A DNA stretch of 64,000 bases from Lysobacter silvisoli (GCF_003382365.1 NZ_QTSU01000005.1:62001-126000), one strand, 5' to 3'. Positions 45,715 through 54,335 are shown, counted from the first letter of the stretch. Made by a program: numbers and translations. Notes: a model not told the origin generated them from the letters alone.

Positions 45715-45751
45715 TAGCTTCCGTGTGGCCTACCGCTTTCCGGCCACGCAC

Positions 45752-45991
45752 ATGCCCAAGTCAATTCATCAGCACGAGAATGAAGTCCTTACCTTGTTAC
45801 TTAAAGAGATGCGGCTTGCGTCTGGGATGCTGCAAGCAGACGTGGCTCAGGCGCTTGGACGATCACAATCCCATATCAGCGACATCGAGAATGGGACTCG
45901 ACGTCTCGACCTCATCCAATTGCGCGAGTACTGCGCAATCTTCGACACAACCCTCATCGCTTTTGTCAGACGGTTCGAGAAATCTCTATAG
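45752..45991 (+). CDS. XRE-family transcriptional regulator
   Basis: A 79-residue single-domain helix-turn-helix protein (MRLASGMLQADVAQALGRSQSHISDIENGTRRLDLIQLREYCAIF). ATG 45752 is used; an in-frame GTG at 45725 adds nine residues. It is low GC and stands ahead of the NADAR-PRTase-ORC operon. It faces the 32-bp palindrome upstream and may control the island. Confidence 0.82.
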   Translation: MPKSIHQHENEVLTLLLKEMRLASGMLQADVAQALGRSQSHISDIENGTRRLDLIQLREYCAIFDTTLIAFVRRFEKSL

Positions 45992-46329
45992 CGATCAATT
46001 GATCGAGCGCTCCAGCCGATCATTCTCAATCGAAAAGACCTACCTAGCACTTGGAGCTGACCGATCAGTTCTGCGCTCAATCCACAACGCTTGACTGCTA
46101 CCGCGCGACACAAAAAGCGCAGGTGAAGTCGCGCCGCTGACCTCGCCTCGCCTCGCCTCAATCCTTGAGACAAGTAGCAGCCAAGCTGACGAGAGCGATG
46201 ACGTATTGGCGAGAATGGAAAGTCAGCTGGACAAAAACGCGAAACCAGTGCAATTGCACGGAACTATAGTTGCAACAAGTAATCTATATGGTGTATATAT
46301 GGCATATATTTGCAGCATCTAGGCTCGCC
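45992..46329. other. Non-coding gap before the six-gene operon
   Basis: About 340 bp without a convincing gene. It contains a triple cctcg tandem (about 46140-46157) and, towards the operon, perfect palindromes gtgcaattgcac (46248-46259) and aactatagtt (46262-46271), followed by the AT-rich operator at 46295. Confidence 0.5.
46295..46309. promoter_or_regulatory. Candidate ribbon-helix-helix operator
   Basis: A perfect 7+1+7 palindrome, atatatg-g-catatat, 20 bp before the start of the ribbon-helix-helix gene. A second tatatgg word lies just upstream at 46285. This is typical of an autoregulated toxin-antitoxin-like operator and probably overlaps the promoter. Confidence 0.55.
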
Positions 46330-46548
46330 ATGTCGCGATCTCGCAGCAGCTCCAAGAGCACGACAAGCCTAACTCTGCGCATCGACGCAGACATCAAGGA
46401 GGCTGCCGAAATCGCAGCCAAGCAAGACCGTCGCAGCCTCACCAATCTCATTGAGGTGTTGCTTGAACGGCACTGTCGCAATCTGGACCTATACCCCCCC
46501 TCTGATAAACGGAACTCTCCCGATGGCCAAGTCCGCAAAGCTTCCTAA
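46330..46548 (+). CDS. Ribbon-helix-helix (Arc/CopG-like) DNA-binding protein
   Basis: A 72-residue protein. TSLTLRIDADIKEAAEIAAKQDRRSLTNLIEVLLERHC is a classic ribbon-helix-helix: a beta strand TLRID followed by two helices. ATG 46330 (MSRSRSSSK) is chosen over the in-frame ATG 46270, which lies in the operator. It overlaps the NADAR gene by 26 bp, so translation is coupled. It probably represses the whole operon through the palindromes just upstream. Confidence 0.8.
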   Translation: MSRSRSSSKSTTSLTLRIDADIKEAAEIAAKQDRRSLTNLIEVLLERHCRNLDLYPPSDKRNSPDGQVRKAS

Positions 46549-47119
46549 GCCTCAAATTGCGGCTGCCGTGGCGTACAAGCAGGCAACGGGGGAAATTCTG
46601 TTTTATCGCGCCAACGAAAAGCCATACGGGCCGTTTAGCAACCTTTACAAACGATCCTTCGTATTCGAGGGCCGCGAGTTCGCCACCGCTGAACACGCGT
46701 ATCAGGCAGGGAAGGCAGCCAAGGAATCTGTGAAGGAATGGATTCTTAGCGCGCCATCACCAGCACTCGTTGCGATGGCGGCCCACGGTCTCTACACGTG
46801 GGACATCGTTCCGAATTGGGCTCAGATCAAGTTCGATCGAATGAGAGCCGTCTTGCGCGCAAAATTCACCCAACACGAGGACTTGCGAGCGCTGCTTCTT
46901 TCGACGGGGACAGCGAGACTCGTAGAAGCCGGAAAGACCAATAATCCTGTCAACCGTCTCTGGGGTGAAGTGAACGGGATTGGTCAGAACATGCTCGGCG
47001 TCATGCTGATGGAATTGCGAAAGGAACTAAGTACCCCGACGCAAATATCCAAAGCAGTGGGGACTAAGCGGGCTCTAACGGTGACAAAGCGCCCTAACCG
47101 TCTGCTAGCCAACGGATGA
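46523..47119 (+). CDS. NADAR family protein (ADP-ribose-linked N-glycosidase family)
   Basis: A 198-residue protein of the NADAR/DUF1768/YbiA family. Signature blocks are ILFYRANEKPYGPFSNLYKR (26-45), FATAEHAYQAGKA (53-65) and NPVNRLWGEVNGIGQNMLGVMLMELR (141-166). Members hydrolyse N-glycosidic bonds of riboflavin intermediates or remove ADP-ribose from guanine. ATG 46523 lies inside the preceding gene; the SIS-HAD gene starts 16 bp later. No DarT-type ADP-ribosyltransferase is visible, so it may cooperate with the downstream phosphoribosyltransferase. The family call is confident and the role in this operon is open. Confidence 0.88.
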   Translation: MAKSAKLPKPQIAAAVAYKQATGEILFYRANEKPYGPFSNLYKRSFVFEGREFATAEHAYQAGKAAKESVKEWILSAPSPALVAMAAHGLYTWDIVPNWAQIKFDRMRAVLRAKFTQHEDLRALLLSTGTARLVEAGKTNNPVNRLWGEVNGIGQNMLGVMLMELRKELSTPTQISKAVGTKRALTVTKRPNRLLANG

Positions 47120-47135
47120 GCCGGCGGCTGCCGCT

Positions 47136-49064
47136 GTGACGGAAACAAACTATGACCTAGAGCTTGCCGCCCTTCCGCAGACATACGCGTCGGCACTTGC
47201 TGCCGAATTGAAGGGACTGAAGGCAGCGTTAGCAGGGGCCAGCGAATCGAGCGTCATCGGCGTTGGATCCGGCGGGTCCTATACAGTCGCCTCATTACTA
47301 TGCAACCTCCACGAAACGTATACCGGTCGCGTCTCGCGACCTTCGACGCCCCTAGAGCTGATCTGCAATCCCACGCTAGCATCATCAAGCCCGGTATTTC
47401 TGATTTCGGCCGAAGGTAAGAACCCCGATATTACCGAAGCCTTGCTGCGCGCCCGACGTCACAGCGCTAGAACGATACATGCACTAACGAACAGGACGAG
47501 CAGCCCGTTGATGGAGTCCATCCACGGGCTCACGGATGTTAGCGCCCACGTTTTTGAACTCGACAAGAAAGACGGGTACCTGGCGACGAACAGCCTATTG
47601 CTAGACGCCATGCTTGTCGCACGCGCCTACGGAGAACTAGACCAGTCCCGTAGCCCGTTCCCCGATCAGATGAGCCAACTTCGCATTGGCGACCAAGCCC
47701 TACCAGAATGGGCAAATAACTCGCGAAGCTTCGCCGAAGAAGCCGTCAAGCGAGGCTCAATGATCGTAGTCTATTCGCCGCTCCTTAAGCCAATTGCCTC
47801 GGACTTAGAGTCGAAGTTATCAGAGGCGGCATTATTGAACTGCCAATTGTGCGACCTGCGTTCATTTGCGCATGGCAGGCACCTTTGGCTGTCCCAGCGG
47901 ACGGACGATTGTGTAGTCCTGGCCATCACCGAGCCGTCACTTGGCCAATTGTGGGACAAGATGAGAAGTCTATTTCCTCCTGCCATGCCGACCATGACAA
48001 TGTCGCTCGGAGGAGCTTCGCCACCCGACCTCATTGCTGGCTTGGTGGCCCAGATGCAGTTTGTTTCAGCCATCGCCAGCGCGTCCGGCGTCGATGCTGC
48101 GAAGCCATCAGTCCCCGATTTCAGCCGCAAGCTGTACTACCTAGATCTCACATCTTCTATCCCCGCCCCTACCGACATGCTTGCGGCGGCTGAGGTGTCC
48201 AAGTTTGAGGTCATGGGGGCAAGATGGCCGTCCGCGCGACGCCTTGGCAGCATGACTCGCGCCCGAGCGGACTTTCAGTCATCGCTCGCTTCGCAGAAGT
48301 TTCGGGCGGTCGTTTTCGACTTCGACGGGACGTTGTGCAGCTCACGCCGAACCGATCAAGCGCTGTCTACTGAAATCATCCGGCAGCTCGAACGATTGCT
48401 ACAAGCCGAGGTTGTTATCGGCATCGCCTCAGGGCGGGGCGGATCTATCTTGGAAGCTCTGGCAAAGGCGCTGCCCCCCGAGCTTCTGGAGCGCATAGAC
48501 GTCGGCCTGTACAACGGTGGGTGGGTGGGAACCGCGAGCGAACCAGTGGTAACCGCTAAAGAAACAAGCGAGTTCTTGAGCCATGTTACGCGACTGATGC
48601 GGCGACTCAAGTCGATCGGCGTTCCCATAGACACAGTCAGACCTACGCATCCGATCCAAGTGAGCGTAAGGTTCCGTGAGGGCATTGCAACAGAACAGAT
48701 GTGGTTCGTACTGGCAGACGCGCTGAGGCAGGCTGGCCTGGAAACCGCTTCTATCATGCGTAGCAAGCACTCAATCGACATACTATCTTCTGGTGTTAGC
48801 AAATCTGGTTTGGTTGCCCACATGATCCAACACCATCGAATCGACCCCTACCAGATACTCACAATGGGCGATCAGGGTGCTTGGCCGGGAAATGATGCAT
48901 CTCTGCTTGAGCACCGATACTCACTGAGTGTGGATTCGCCCTCAAGACGAATCGACAGGGGCTGGAAGCTTGCACCGAGCCACAAGCGTGATGTGGACGC
49001 CACCCTATGGTATCTCGAGAGAATGGTCACCGGTTTAGGCGGAACATTTCATATCGACCTTTAG
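47136..49064 (+). CDS. SIS (tandem sugar isomerase) - HAD phosphatase fusion
   Basis: A 642-residue protein from a GTG start 16 bp after NADAR. Residues 1-330 hold two SIS subdomains like the isomerase part of GlmS: VGSGGSYTVASLL (43-55), LISAEGKNPDITEALLRAR, KKDGYLATNSLLLDAML, then VVYSPLLKPIASDLESKLSEAALL and DLRSFAHGRHLWLS. Residues 388-642 form a HAD phosphatase with motif I FDFDGTL (D395, D397), motif II IASGRGG, a lysine in KSGL, and motif IV GDQGAWPGND. It probably binds a phosphosugar or nucleotide-sugar and dephosphorylates it. The fusion and its place in the operon are unusual. Domain calls are strong; the substrate is unknown. Confidence 0.85.
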   Translation: MTETNYDLELAALPQTYASALAAELKGLKAALAGASESSVIGVGSGGSYTVASLLCNLHETYTGRVSRPSTPLELICNPTLASSSPVFLISAEGKNPDITEALLRARRHSARTIHALTNRTSSPLMESIHGLTDVSAHVFELDKKDGYLATNSLLLDAMLVARAYGELDQSRSPFPDQMSQLRIGDQALPEWANNSRSFAEEAVKRGSMIVVYSPLLKPIASDLESKLSEAALLNCQLCDLRSFAHGRHLWLSQRTDDCVVLAITEPSLGQLWDKMRSLFPPAMPTMTMSLGGASPPDLIAGLVAQMQFVSAIASASGVDAAKPSVPDFSRKLYYLDLTSSIPAPTDMLAAAEVSKFEVMGARWPSARRLGSMTRARADFQSSLASQKFRAVVFDFDGTLCSSRRTDQALSTEIIRQLERLLQAEVVIGIASGRGGSILEALAKALPPELLERIDVGLYNGGWVGTASEPVVTAKETSEFLSHVTRLMRRLKSIGVPIDTVRPTHPIQVSVRFREGIATEQMWFVLADALRQAGLETASIMRSKHSIDILSSGVSKSGLVAHMIQHHRIDPYQILTMGDQGAWPGNDASLLEHRYSLSVDSPSRRIDRGWKLAPSHKRDVDATLWYLERMVTGLGGTFHIDL

Positions 49065-49088
49065 CAACCGCGGACAACGGCGAGACAC

Positions 49089-50189
49089 ATGCGCGACGAG
49101 AACGCAATTCAGCTACTGGCAAAGGTGATGAGCTGGACGGAAGACTCGGCGCTTCAGGTGCGCTCGCTGCAGCTATTGGCAGATTTCAAATACGACTCGT
49201 ATCAGCGCTTTGGCCCAGGACGAAAATTCATTGAAAGCCTCGCGCTGTGGCTGAACCAGTTCGACCCTAGTGACCGGGAGGCTGCGCTGGAACTTGTCAG
49301 AGACAAGCTAGTCTTTCTGTCGGATGACGAGCTTTCCCACCTGGTGACTACGGCCTATCCGGATCTCGTGATCCAGGAGCGCCTCAGGATCGTTGCTGAA
49401 GAAAACGCCATTCCGCTGCATCGAGTTCGAGAAATTGCCTCCCACCCTCGCTTTAACGAGCTTCGAATCAAGTCCCTTTTTCTAGGCCTGAGTGACGGCG
49501 CTAGAACCAACGAACTTAGACGAGCGAGTTTTGGGGAGATAAGCAACGAGCAGATTTGGCAGGCTTACGAGCTAGGCGACAACAAAGTCGACGACATGCT
49601 TGAAGAGCTCAAAGACGCTCTAGAACAAGCAGGATCGAATAGCGAGCAATCGCGATTCAACCTAATCTGGCTCTTGGACGACTTCTCTGGTAGCGGAAAC
49701 ACGTACATTCGCTATGACACCAAGAACCGCAGGTTCAAGGGAAAGCTTCAGAAAATATACTCGCGACTGCATCGTGGCGATCTGGTTGATAGAAGCAACT
49801 ATGAAGTCTATTTGCTCCTTTACGTTGCCACACGACAGGCTATTGACCACATCGAGTATTGGGCTGAACGATTTACCTCGGAAAAGGGCTACAAGCCGCT
49901 GCAGTTGCGCGTGTTGTGCCCAATCGAGAACGAAGTCCGCTTGGTTGACAGCATGAGCGCCCCGTTACTGAAGCTGATCCACGCACAGAAGAACTATGAC
50001 GAACGAGCGCACGATAAACACACGCTCGTCGGCGGAACTGAAGACGCCAGACTGGGCTTTGCTGGATGCGCGCTCCCGGTCGTGCTAGCGCACAACACGC
50101 CCAATAACTCCATATATCTGCTCTGGGGGCCTGAATTGCTTAAGCCGTTCGGGCTCTTTCCGCGCGTAAGCAGACACCGCGAATTCTGA
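49089..50189 (+). CDS. Phosphoribosyltransferase-like protein (PRTase-CE type)
   Basis: A 366-residue protein. Residues 1-185 are helical. Residues 192-340 hold a phosphoribosyltransferase fold with the PRPP loop LLDDFSGSGNT (D197, D198, T205) and a late AHNTPNNSIYLLWGPEL block. It resembles the PRTase group described with ORC/CDC6-like ATPases in bacterial conflict operons. It would use or cleave PRPP or a nucleotide, and may exchange a base. It starts 24 bp after SIS-HAD and shares one base with the next gene (TGATG). I am confident of the PRTase loop and less so of the subfamily name. Confidence 0.8.
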   Translation: MRDENAIQLLAKVMSWTEDSALQVRSLQLLADFKYDSYQRFGPGRKFIESLALWLNQFDPSDREAALELVRDKLVFLSDDELSHLVTTAYPDLVIQERLRIVAEENAIPLHRVREIASHPRFNELRIKSLFLGLSDGARTNELRRASFGEISNEQIWQAYELGDNKVDDMLEELKDALEQAGSNSEQSRFNLIWLLDDFSGSGNTYIRYDTKNRRFKGKLQKIYSRLHRGDLVDRSNYEVYLLLYVATRQAIDHIEYWAERFTSEKGYKPLQLRVLCPIENEVRLVDSMSAPLLKLIHAQKNYDERAHDKHTLVGGTEDARLGFAGCALPVVLAHNTPNNSIYLLWGPELLKPFGLFPRVSRHREF

Positions 50190-52117
50190 TGGCCTATCGA
50201 GCAAACCCCTTCCTAGAGCGCATGTCGGAGCGAATGACCTCCGACAACGATTTTGTTCGGCTGTTCTCGCCAAAGATTGTTGAAAGGCTCGAAGACGACA
50301 CATTCGAAGGAGGCGTACACATTCTTCGCAGTTCGCCCGGCGGCGGTAAAACCACACTGTTGCGCGCCTTCACACCACCAGCACTCAATGCGTTCTGGAG
50401 CGCTAGGAAGACGCCGGATCTTGCAGATTCTTACCAGCGACTAGTCGCCAGGGGAGTGCTCGACCAAAGCCATGGCCCTCAGCTGCTCGGCGTGCTGCTC
50501 TCATGCGCTGCGGGCTATGCAGACCTTCCGCCAGGTGCCGACATCGAACAAGACACGCTGTTCCGGGCCTTGTTGGACTGCCGCGTCGTCCTTCGCGCCG
50601 TCAGGAGTATCGGGCTACTAGCCGGGCTCGGGCCCGACGATGATCTCGCCCAGATCACCCTCAGCTACGACCCTAGCGTGGCGGATCTTCGGGGCATACC
50701 CCTCTTGCGTGACGCAGCACAAATGGCGCGTTGGGCTGAGGAAGTGGAGCAGAACGTCTACACATCGCTCGACTCGTTCCGGAAGCCCGATGACAGCAGC
50801 ATGCCAGCGCACTTTCGCTTTGAGAGCGTGCTGTGGCTCCAGGCGGTCGCTTTCGAATTTCAGGGGCGGGCACTCGCACCAAAGCGGCTTCTGATGATTG
50901 ATGACGTACAACGACTTCGAAAGAAGCAGCGGGACCTACTGATCGATGAGTTGACCGTGCTACGCCCAAGCATCCCGGTCTGGCTTTCCGAGCGCACGAT
51001 TGCAATGGGCGATGACGACTTACTTTCACAAGGAGTCAGAGACGGAAGGGAAATTCGACACTACAACCTTGAGGAGATGTGGTCGCTCTCCAAGGGCGGC
51101 GCGCAGTCCTTCGTCGGGTTCGCACAGAACATCCTAGATCGGCGCATGAAGCGCCAGGACACGGTCGCCTCCAGCGCATTCTCGCAATGCCTCCGCACTG
51201 AATTCAATGCGCAGGAAATACGCTCTATTTTCGACAAAGCCGTTTCTCAGTACACCGAGAGCTCAAGTCGGCTCCGTGGGCGCGCGCGCTACGAGGGATG
51301 GTTGGCGAAGGCAGACAGGTTGACCGAGGATCCCAGCTGGGAATCCCTACTGGATCTCTACTCGATACAGATCCTGCTCTCTCGCGATGAGAAACGACGT
51401 CAGATGACCTTGGATCTATCCTTATCCGACGAGGAATTGGAAGAGCGCGATAGCTCACAAGTCCGAGGCGCGGCCGAACTGTTTGCTAGCCAGGGCGCAG
51501 GGCTGCCCTACTATTTTGGGCTTGATCGCCTATGCGCGATGGCATCGAGCAACGTTGATGAACTGCTGTTCCTCGCCTCCGAACTCTATGTCGGCCTTCA
51601 GGCCCGCCAGGCAGTCAGAAAACCCGATCTCATTCTATCGCCGTCCGACCAGGAGAAGCTACTTAAGGCTGCGGCAAAGAAGAAGCGAAACTTTATCCCA
51701 AGGAACCACAGCCGAGGCTCCAACGCTCAACGCCTATTGGACGCGGTGGGTGCATTCTGCAAAGACAAGACCTTCGCACCTAACGCTCCGTATGCCCCTG
51801 GCGTCACTGGCGTTCGTTTGAGCCAACAAGAGCTGCATCGACTCAACAATCCGCGACCATCAGTGGGACAGAGCGGCATGGCTCTTCGTAAAGTTATCGC
51901 CGAGTGCGTCGCAGAGAACTTGCTGATCATCCGCAATAGTTCGGCAAGCACCTCGCGGGATAGCGGCCAGGTGTTTTACCTGAATCGCACCTTGTGCGCA
52001 CATTACGACCTTCCACTTCAGTTCGGCGGATGGCAGGACGTGACGGTGGTGAATCTGGAGGAATGGATGAACCTGGGCGTGGTACAAACCAGACGCCGAC
52101 GGCTGGAGAGCCTATGA
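50189..52117 (+). CDS. ORC/CDC6-like AAA+ ATPase
   Basis: A 642-residue ATPase. The start MAYRANPFLERMSERMTSDNDFVRLFSP is typical of ORC/CDC6-like bacterial conflict ATPases. Walker A is SSPGGGKTT (48-56), with S in place of the usual first G/A. Walker B is RLLMIDDV (233-240), followed by a sensor-like WLSERTIAMG. The C-terminal half (about 400-642) is helical with a winged-helix-like end. It is probably the nucleic-acid-binding sensor or switch of the operon. It overlaps the PRTase gene by 1 base and the last gene by 4 (ATGA). Its GC content is well below that of the flanks. Confidence 0.8.
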   Translation: MAYRANPFLERMSERMTSDNDFVRLFSPKIVERLEDDTFEGGVHILRSSPGGGKTTLLRAFTPPALNAFWSARKTPDLADSYQRLVARGVLDQSHGPQLLGVLLSCAAGYADLPPGADIEQDTLFRALLDCRVVLRAVRSIGLLAGLGPDDDLAQITLSYDPSVADLRGIPLLRDAAQMARWAEEVEQNVYTSLDSFRKPDDSSMPAHFRFESVLWLQAVAFEFQGRALAPKRLLMIDDVQRLRKKQRDLLIDELTVLRPSIPVWLSERTIAMGDDDLLSQGVRDGREIRHYNLEEMWSLSKGGAQSFVGFAQNILDRRMKRQDTVASSAFSQCLRTEFNAQEIRSIFDKAVSQYTESSSRLRGRARYEGWLAKADRLTEDPSWESLLDLYSIQILLSRDEKRRQMTLDLSLSDEELEERDSSQVRGAAELFASQGAGLPYYFGLDRLCAMASSNVDELLFLASELYVGLQARQAVRKPDLILSPSDQEKLLKAAAKKKRNFIPRNHSRGSNAQRLLDAVGAFCKDKTFAPNAPYAPGVTGVRLSQQELHRLNNPRPSVGQSGMALRKVIAECVAENLLIIRNSSASTSRDSGQVFYLNRTLCAHYDLPLQFGGWQDVTVVNLEEWMNLGVVQTRRRRLESL

Positions 52118-53322
52118 GAATGCTTTGGGAACAGTACGTCTATCGGCGGGGAAACGAAGTGTTCGAGCTCTGGGACGGCCTGTTCTCTGGCAGAGACATC
52201 AAACCGCTTTACATCGGCGGCCGTGGTTTCGACGTCCGATCGCAAGCGGTTCTGGCTGCGTTTGTCGCGAGTGTGAAAGGATCCGCTGTGTCCGTACAGG
52301 ATGCGAAGCAACTGCTGATCGGTTTTAGCGGTTATCGTTTAGACGACGATATCAAAGCACTAACCGAGACCAACACCACCGAACTTACTCGGATTTTTTC
52401 GGAGATCGGCACAACCGAAGAACTTCCCTTCGGCGGCCCGACAGAAGGCGACGAGGAAATCAGCACAAGCAATGCGCTCCGTGCTGGCGTCGCGAAAGTG
52501 CAGGCGCAGCTTGACGGCTATACCGATGTGATACTCGACATTAGCTCTCTTCCTCGGATTGTGTACTTGACGCTTCTGACAAGCCTCTTGAATCACTTCA
52601 TTCCCAACAAAGAGATTGATCCAGAGCGTGAACATCCCTTGGTGGCCAGCGGAGTGAACTTTCAAGTCCTGGTGGGCGAGGACGCGGCGCTAGATGCGCA
52701 CATTCGTGCGGAAGACCCTAGCAACGAACTGGTCCTTATCCCCGGTTATTCCGCGGTGCTGCAGCTCGGAAGCCTTTTGGAACTGCCGCTCGTGTGGTTC
52801 CCGATCCTCGGCGAGAATCGAGTGAACCAGCTTGAGAAGGTCCTCAACTCCGACTACATCCCCGCCAGGGCAGAGGTGTGCCCAGTGGTACCCCATCCGT
52901 CGAAGGACCCTCGACGAGCTGACCGTCTACTGGTGGAGTATAGCGGCCCGCTTTTCGACACGGGCCTGACCACGACATCAAGCGTTCTGTATGCGCATGA
53001 GTCTCACCCATTCGAGGCCTATCGGCAGTTGTTGAGTGCGATGCGTCGCTATCGAGACAGCATGTTGATTCTTGGAGGGTGCCGACTTGTGGTAACACCA
53101 CTTGGCAGCAAACTCATTACCTTAGGTGCCGGCCTGGCTTGCTTTGAGATGCACCCGGAAAACCTAAGCAAGAAGTACGGCGTCGGCATCCCATACGCCG
53201 AACCAACGCGCTATGTCGCGTCTGCCGAAAAGCTGACCCGATCGTCGCCCATAATTTCTGCGCTGGTACTGACGGGTGAGGCGTATGGAATTACTCCGGC
53301 CACGGCCAGTACGCCTGCTTGA
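52114..53322 (+). CDS. Unrecognised 402-residue protein, last gene of the NADAR-PRTase-ORC operon
   Basis: ATG 52114 overlaps the ATPase stop (ATGA). The N-terminus has MRMLWEQYVYRRGNEVFELWDGLFSGRDIKPLYIGGRGFDVR, a strand-loop with a glycine-rich GGRGFD that resembles a nucleotide-binding Rossmann turn. A second conserved-looking motif is YTDVILDISSLPRIVYLTLL at about residue 140-160. No membrane or signal segments are present. I recognise no named family. By position it could be the effector or a partner of the PRTase. The function is unknown. Confidence 0.7.
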   Translation: MRMLWEQYVYRRGNEVFELWDGLFSGRDIKPLYIGGRGFDVRSQAVLAAFVASVKGSAVSVQDAKQLLIGFSGYRLDDDIKALTETNTTELTRIFSEIGTTEELPFGGPTEGDEEISTSNALRAGVAKVQAQLDGYTDVILDISSLPRIVYLTLLTSLLNHFIPNKEIDPEREHPLVASGVNFQVLVGEDAALDAHIRAEDPSNELVLIPGYSAVLQLGSLLELPLVWFPILGENRVNQLEKVLNSDYIPARAEVCPVVPHPSKDPRRADRLLVEYSGPLFDTGLTTTSSVLYAHESHPFEAYRQLLSAMRRYRDSMLILGGCRLVVTPLGSKLITLGAGLACFEMHPENLSKKYGVGIPYAEPTRYVASAEKLTRSSPIISALVLTGEAYGITPATASTPA

Positions 53323-53472
53323 GGCAACTGCATCAAGAACAGTGATGAGAGCGTGCTTTTCTGAAGGCTCGCGCGAAAGGGCCGTGCTCTGTTCGAGGGG
53401 AAGCAGGGGTCAGCGCGCACCTTTCTAGAGTACTCTGCGAAAGTTCACTCGGCCCACAGAGAACACGCACCG

Positions 53473-53640
53473 ATGAAAAATCGCCATCAACGGCGCCGGC
53501 ATCGCCGGCACGGCACTCGCCTACTGGCTGAGCAAGCAAGGCCACGACGTGCTGTTGTGGAGCGGGCGCCCGCGCTGCGCCCCCGCGGGTTCGTGGTGAA
53601 CCTGTGGGGCATCGGTTACGACGCGCTGGAACGGATGTAG
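53473..53640 (+). pseudogene. Frameshifted fragment of a FAD-dependent monooxygenase
   Basis: The start ATGAAAAATCGCC has one extra A; without it the frame reads KIAINGAGIAGTALAYWLSKQGHDVLL, the FAD-binding Rossmann start of a PHBH/TetX-type monooxygenase. A second shift is needed to continue as ERAPALRPRGFVVNLWGIGYDALERM, where it stops. The remaining 300 or so residues are missing. It lies at the right edge of the low-GC island, suggesting disruption by insertion or deletion. Confidence 0.75.
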
Positions 53641-53655
53641 GAAACGGGGTCAGAG

Positions 53656-54252
53656 TCATTTTTCAGCTAACTGCTGAAAGGCCACCATCGCCGGAGCCGC
53701 ACAGCTCTCCAACTTGTCCAGCGACCGCGCCACCGCATCCTGCAGCGGGTGATCCAGCCCAACGAAGGACCAATCGGTCTGGTTCCCCTGGCCATCCGTA
53801 ACGCTCAGGGCATGGATGGTCCCGTGCATGACGGTAAAGGCCGTCGGATCGTCGAACGCGAAACCGATGGGAATGCTTTGGGAGGCCAAATGGGCGTAGA
53901 CCTCTTGTGCTGCGGGGCAGGCGCTGTGCTGGATGAGGACGGCGCAAGTCCTCTTCCAATCGCCCACCGCCAAAAAGAGTTCCGGCGGCGCGGTGGATTG
54001 ACCGAAAGGCCCGTCTAAGCGACGACGGAAGTGGGCCAGCATACCGGGCCCCTGCCCCGTGTCCGGAAGGCGCCCGATACGGATGTCCGTGAGGCCGATT
54101 TCTAAGGAGCGATCCGGCCAGAAGAGCACCTCGGACAGTCCCCGGTCGTAGCAACCCGTCCCCAATGAGGACCATTCCAAAGGGCGACGCTCTTCGCTGA
54201 GGCTCGCACAGCTCGATAGCGTCAACGCGAGTAGGGCAATACCAGTCTTCAT
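53656..54252 (-). CDS. Hypothetical lipoprotein
   Basis: A 198-residue protein with the lipoprotein signal MKTGIALLALTLSSCAS (lipobox LSSC, cysteine 15). The mature part has three more cysteines. Its stop codon falls in a ggggtcagagtcattttt sequence, a motif seen at REP-like element ends in many genomes, so the C-terminus may have been altered. No family is recognised. Confidence 0.65.
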   Translation of the reverse strand: MKTGIALLALTLSSCASLSEERRPLEWSSLGTGCYDRGLSEVLFWPDRSLEIGLTDIRIGRLPDTGQGPGMLAHFRRRLDGPFGQSTAPPELFLAVGDWKRTCAVLIQHSACPAAQEVYAHLASQSIPIGFAFDDPTAFTVMHGTIHALSVTDGQGNQTDWSFVGLDHPLQDAVARSLDKLESCAAPAMVAFQQLAEK

Positions 54253-54335
54253 GAGGTCACAGCACCTGTGTTGATGGACTGGCGATGGGCTCGATCTGAT
54301 GGAGACGGGACGCGGAACGACCTGTTGCGGGGCCC

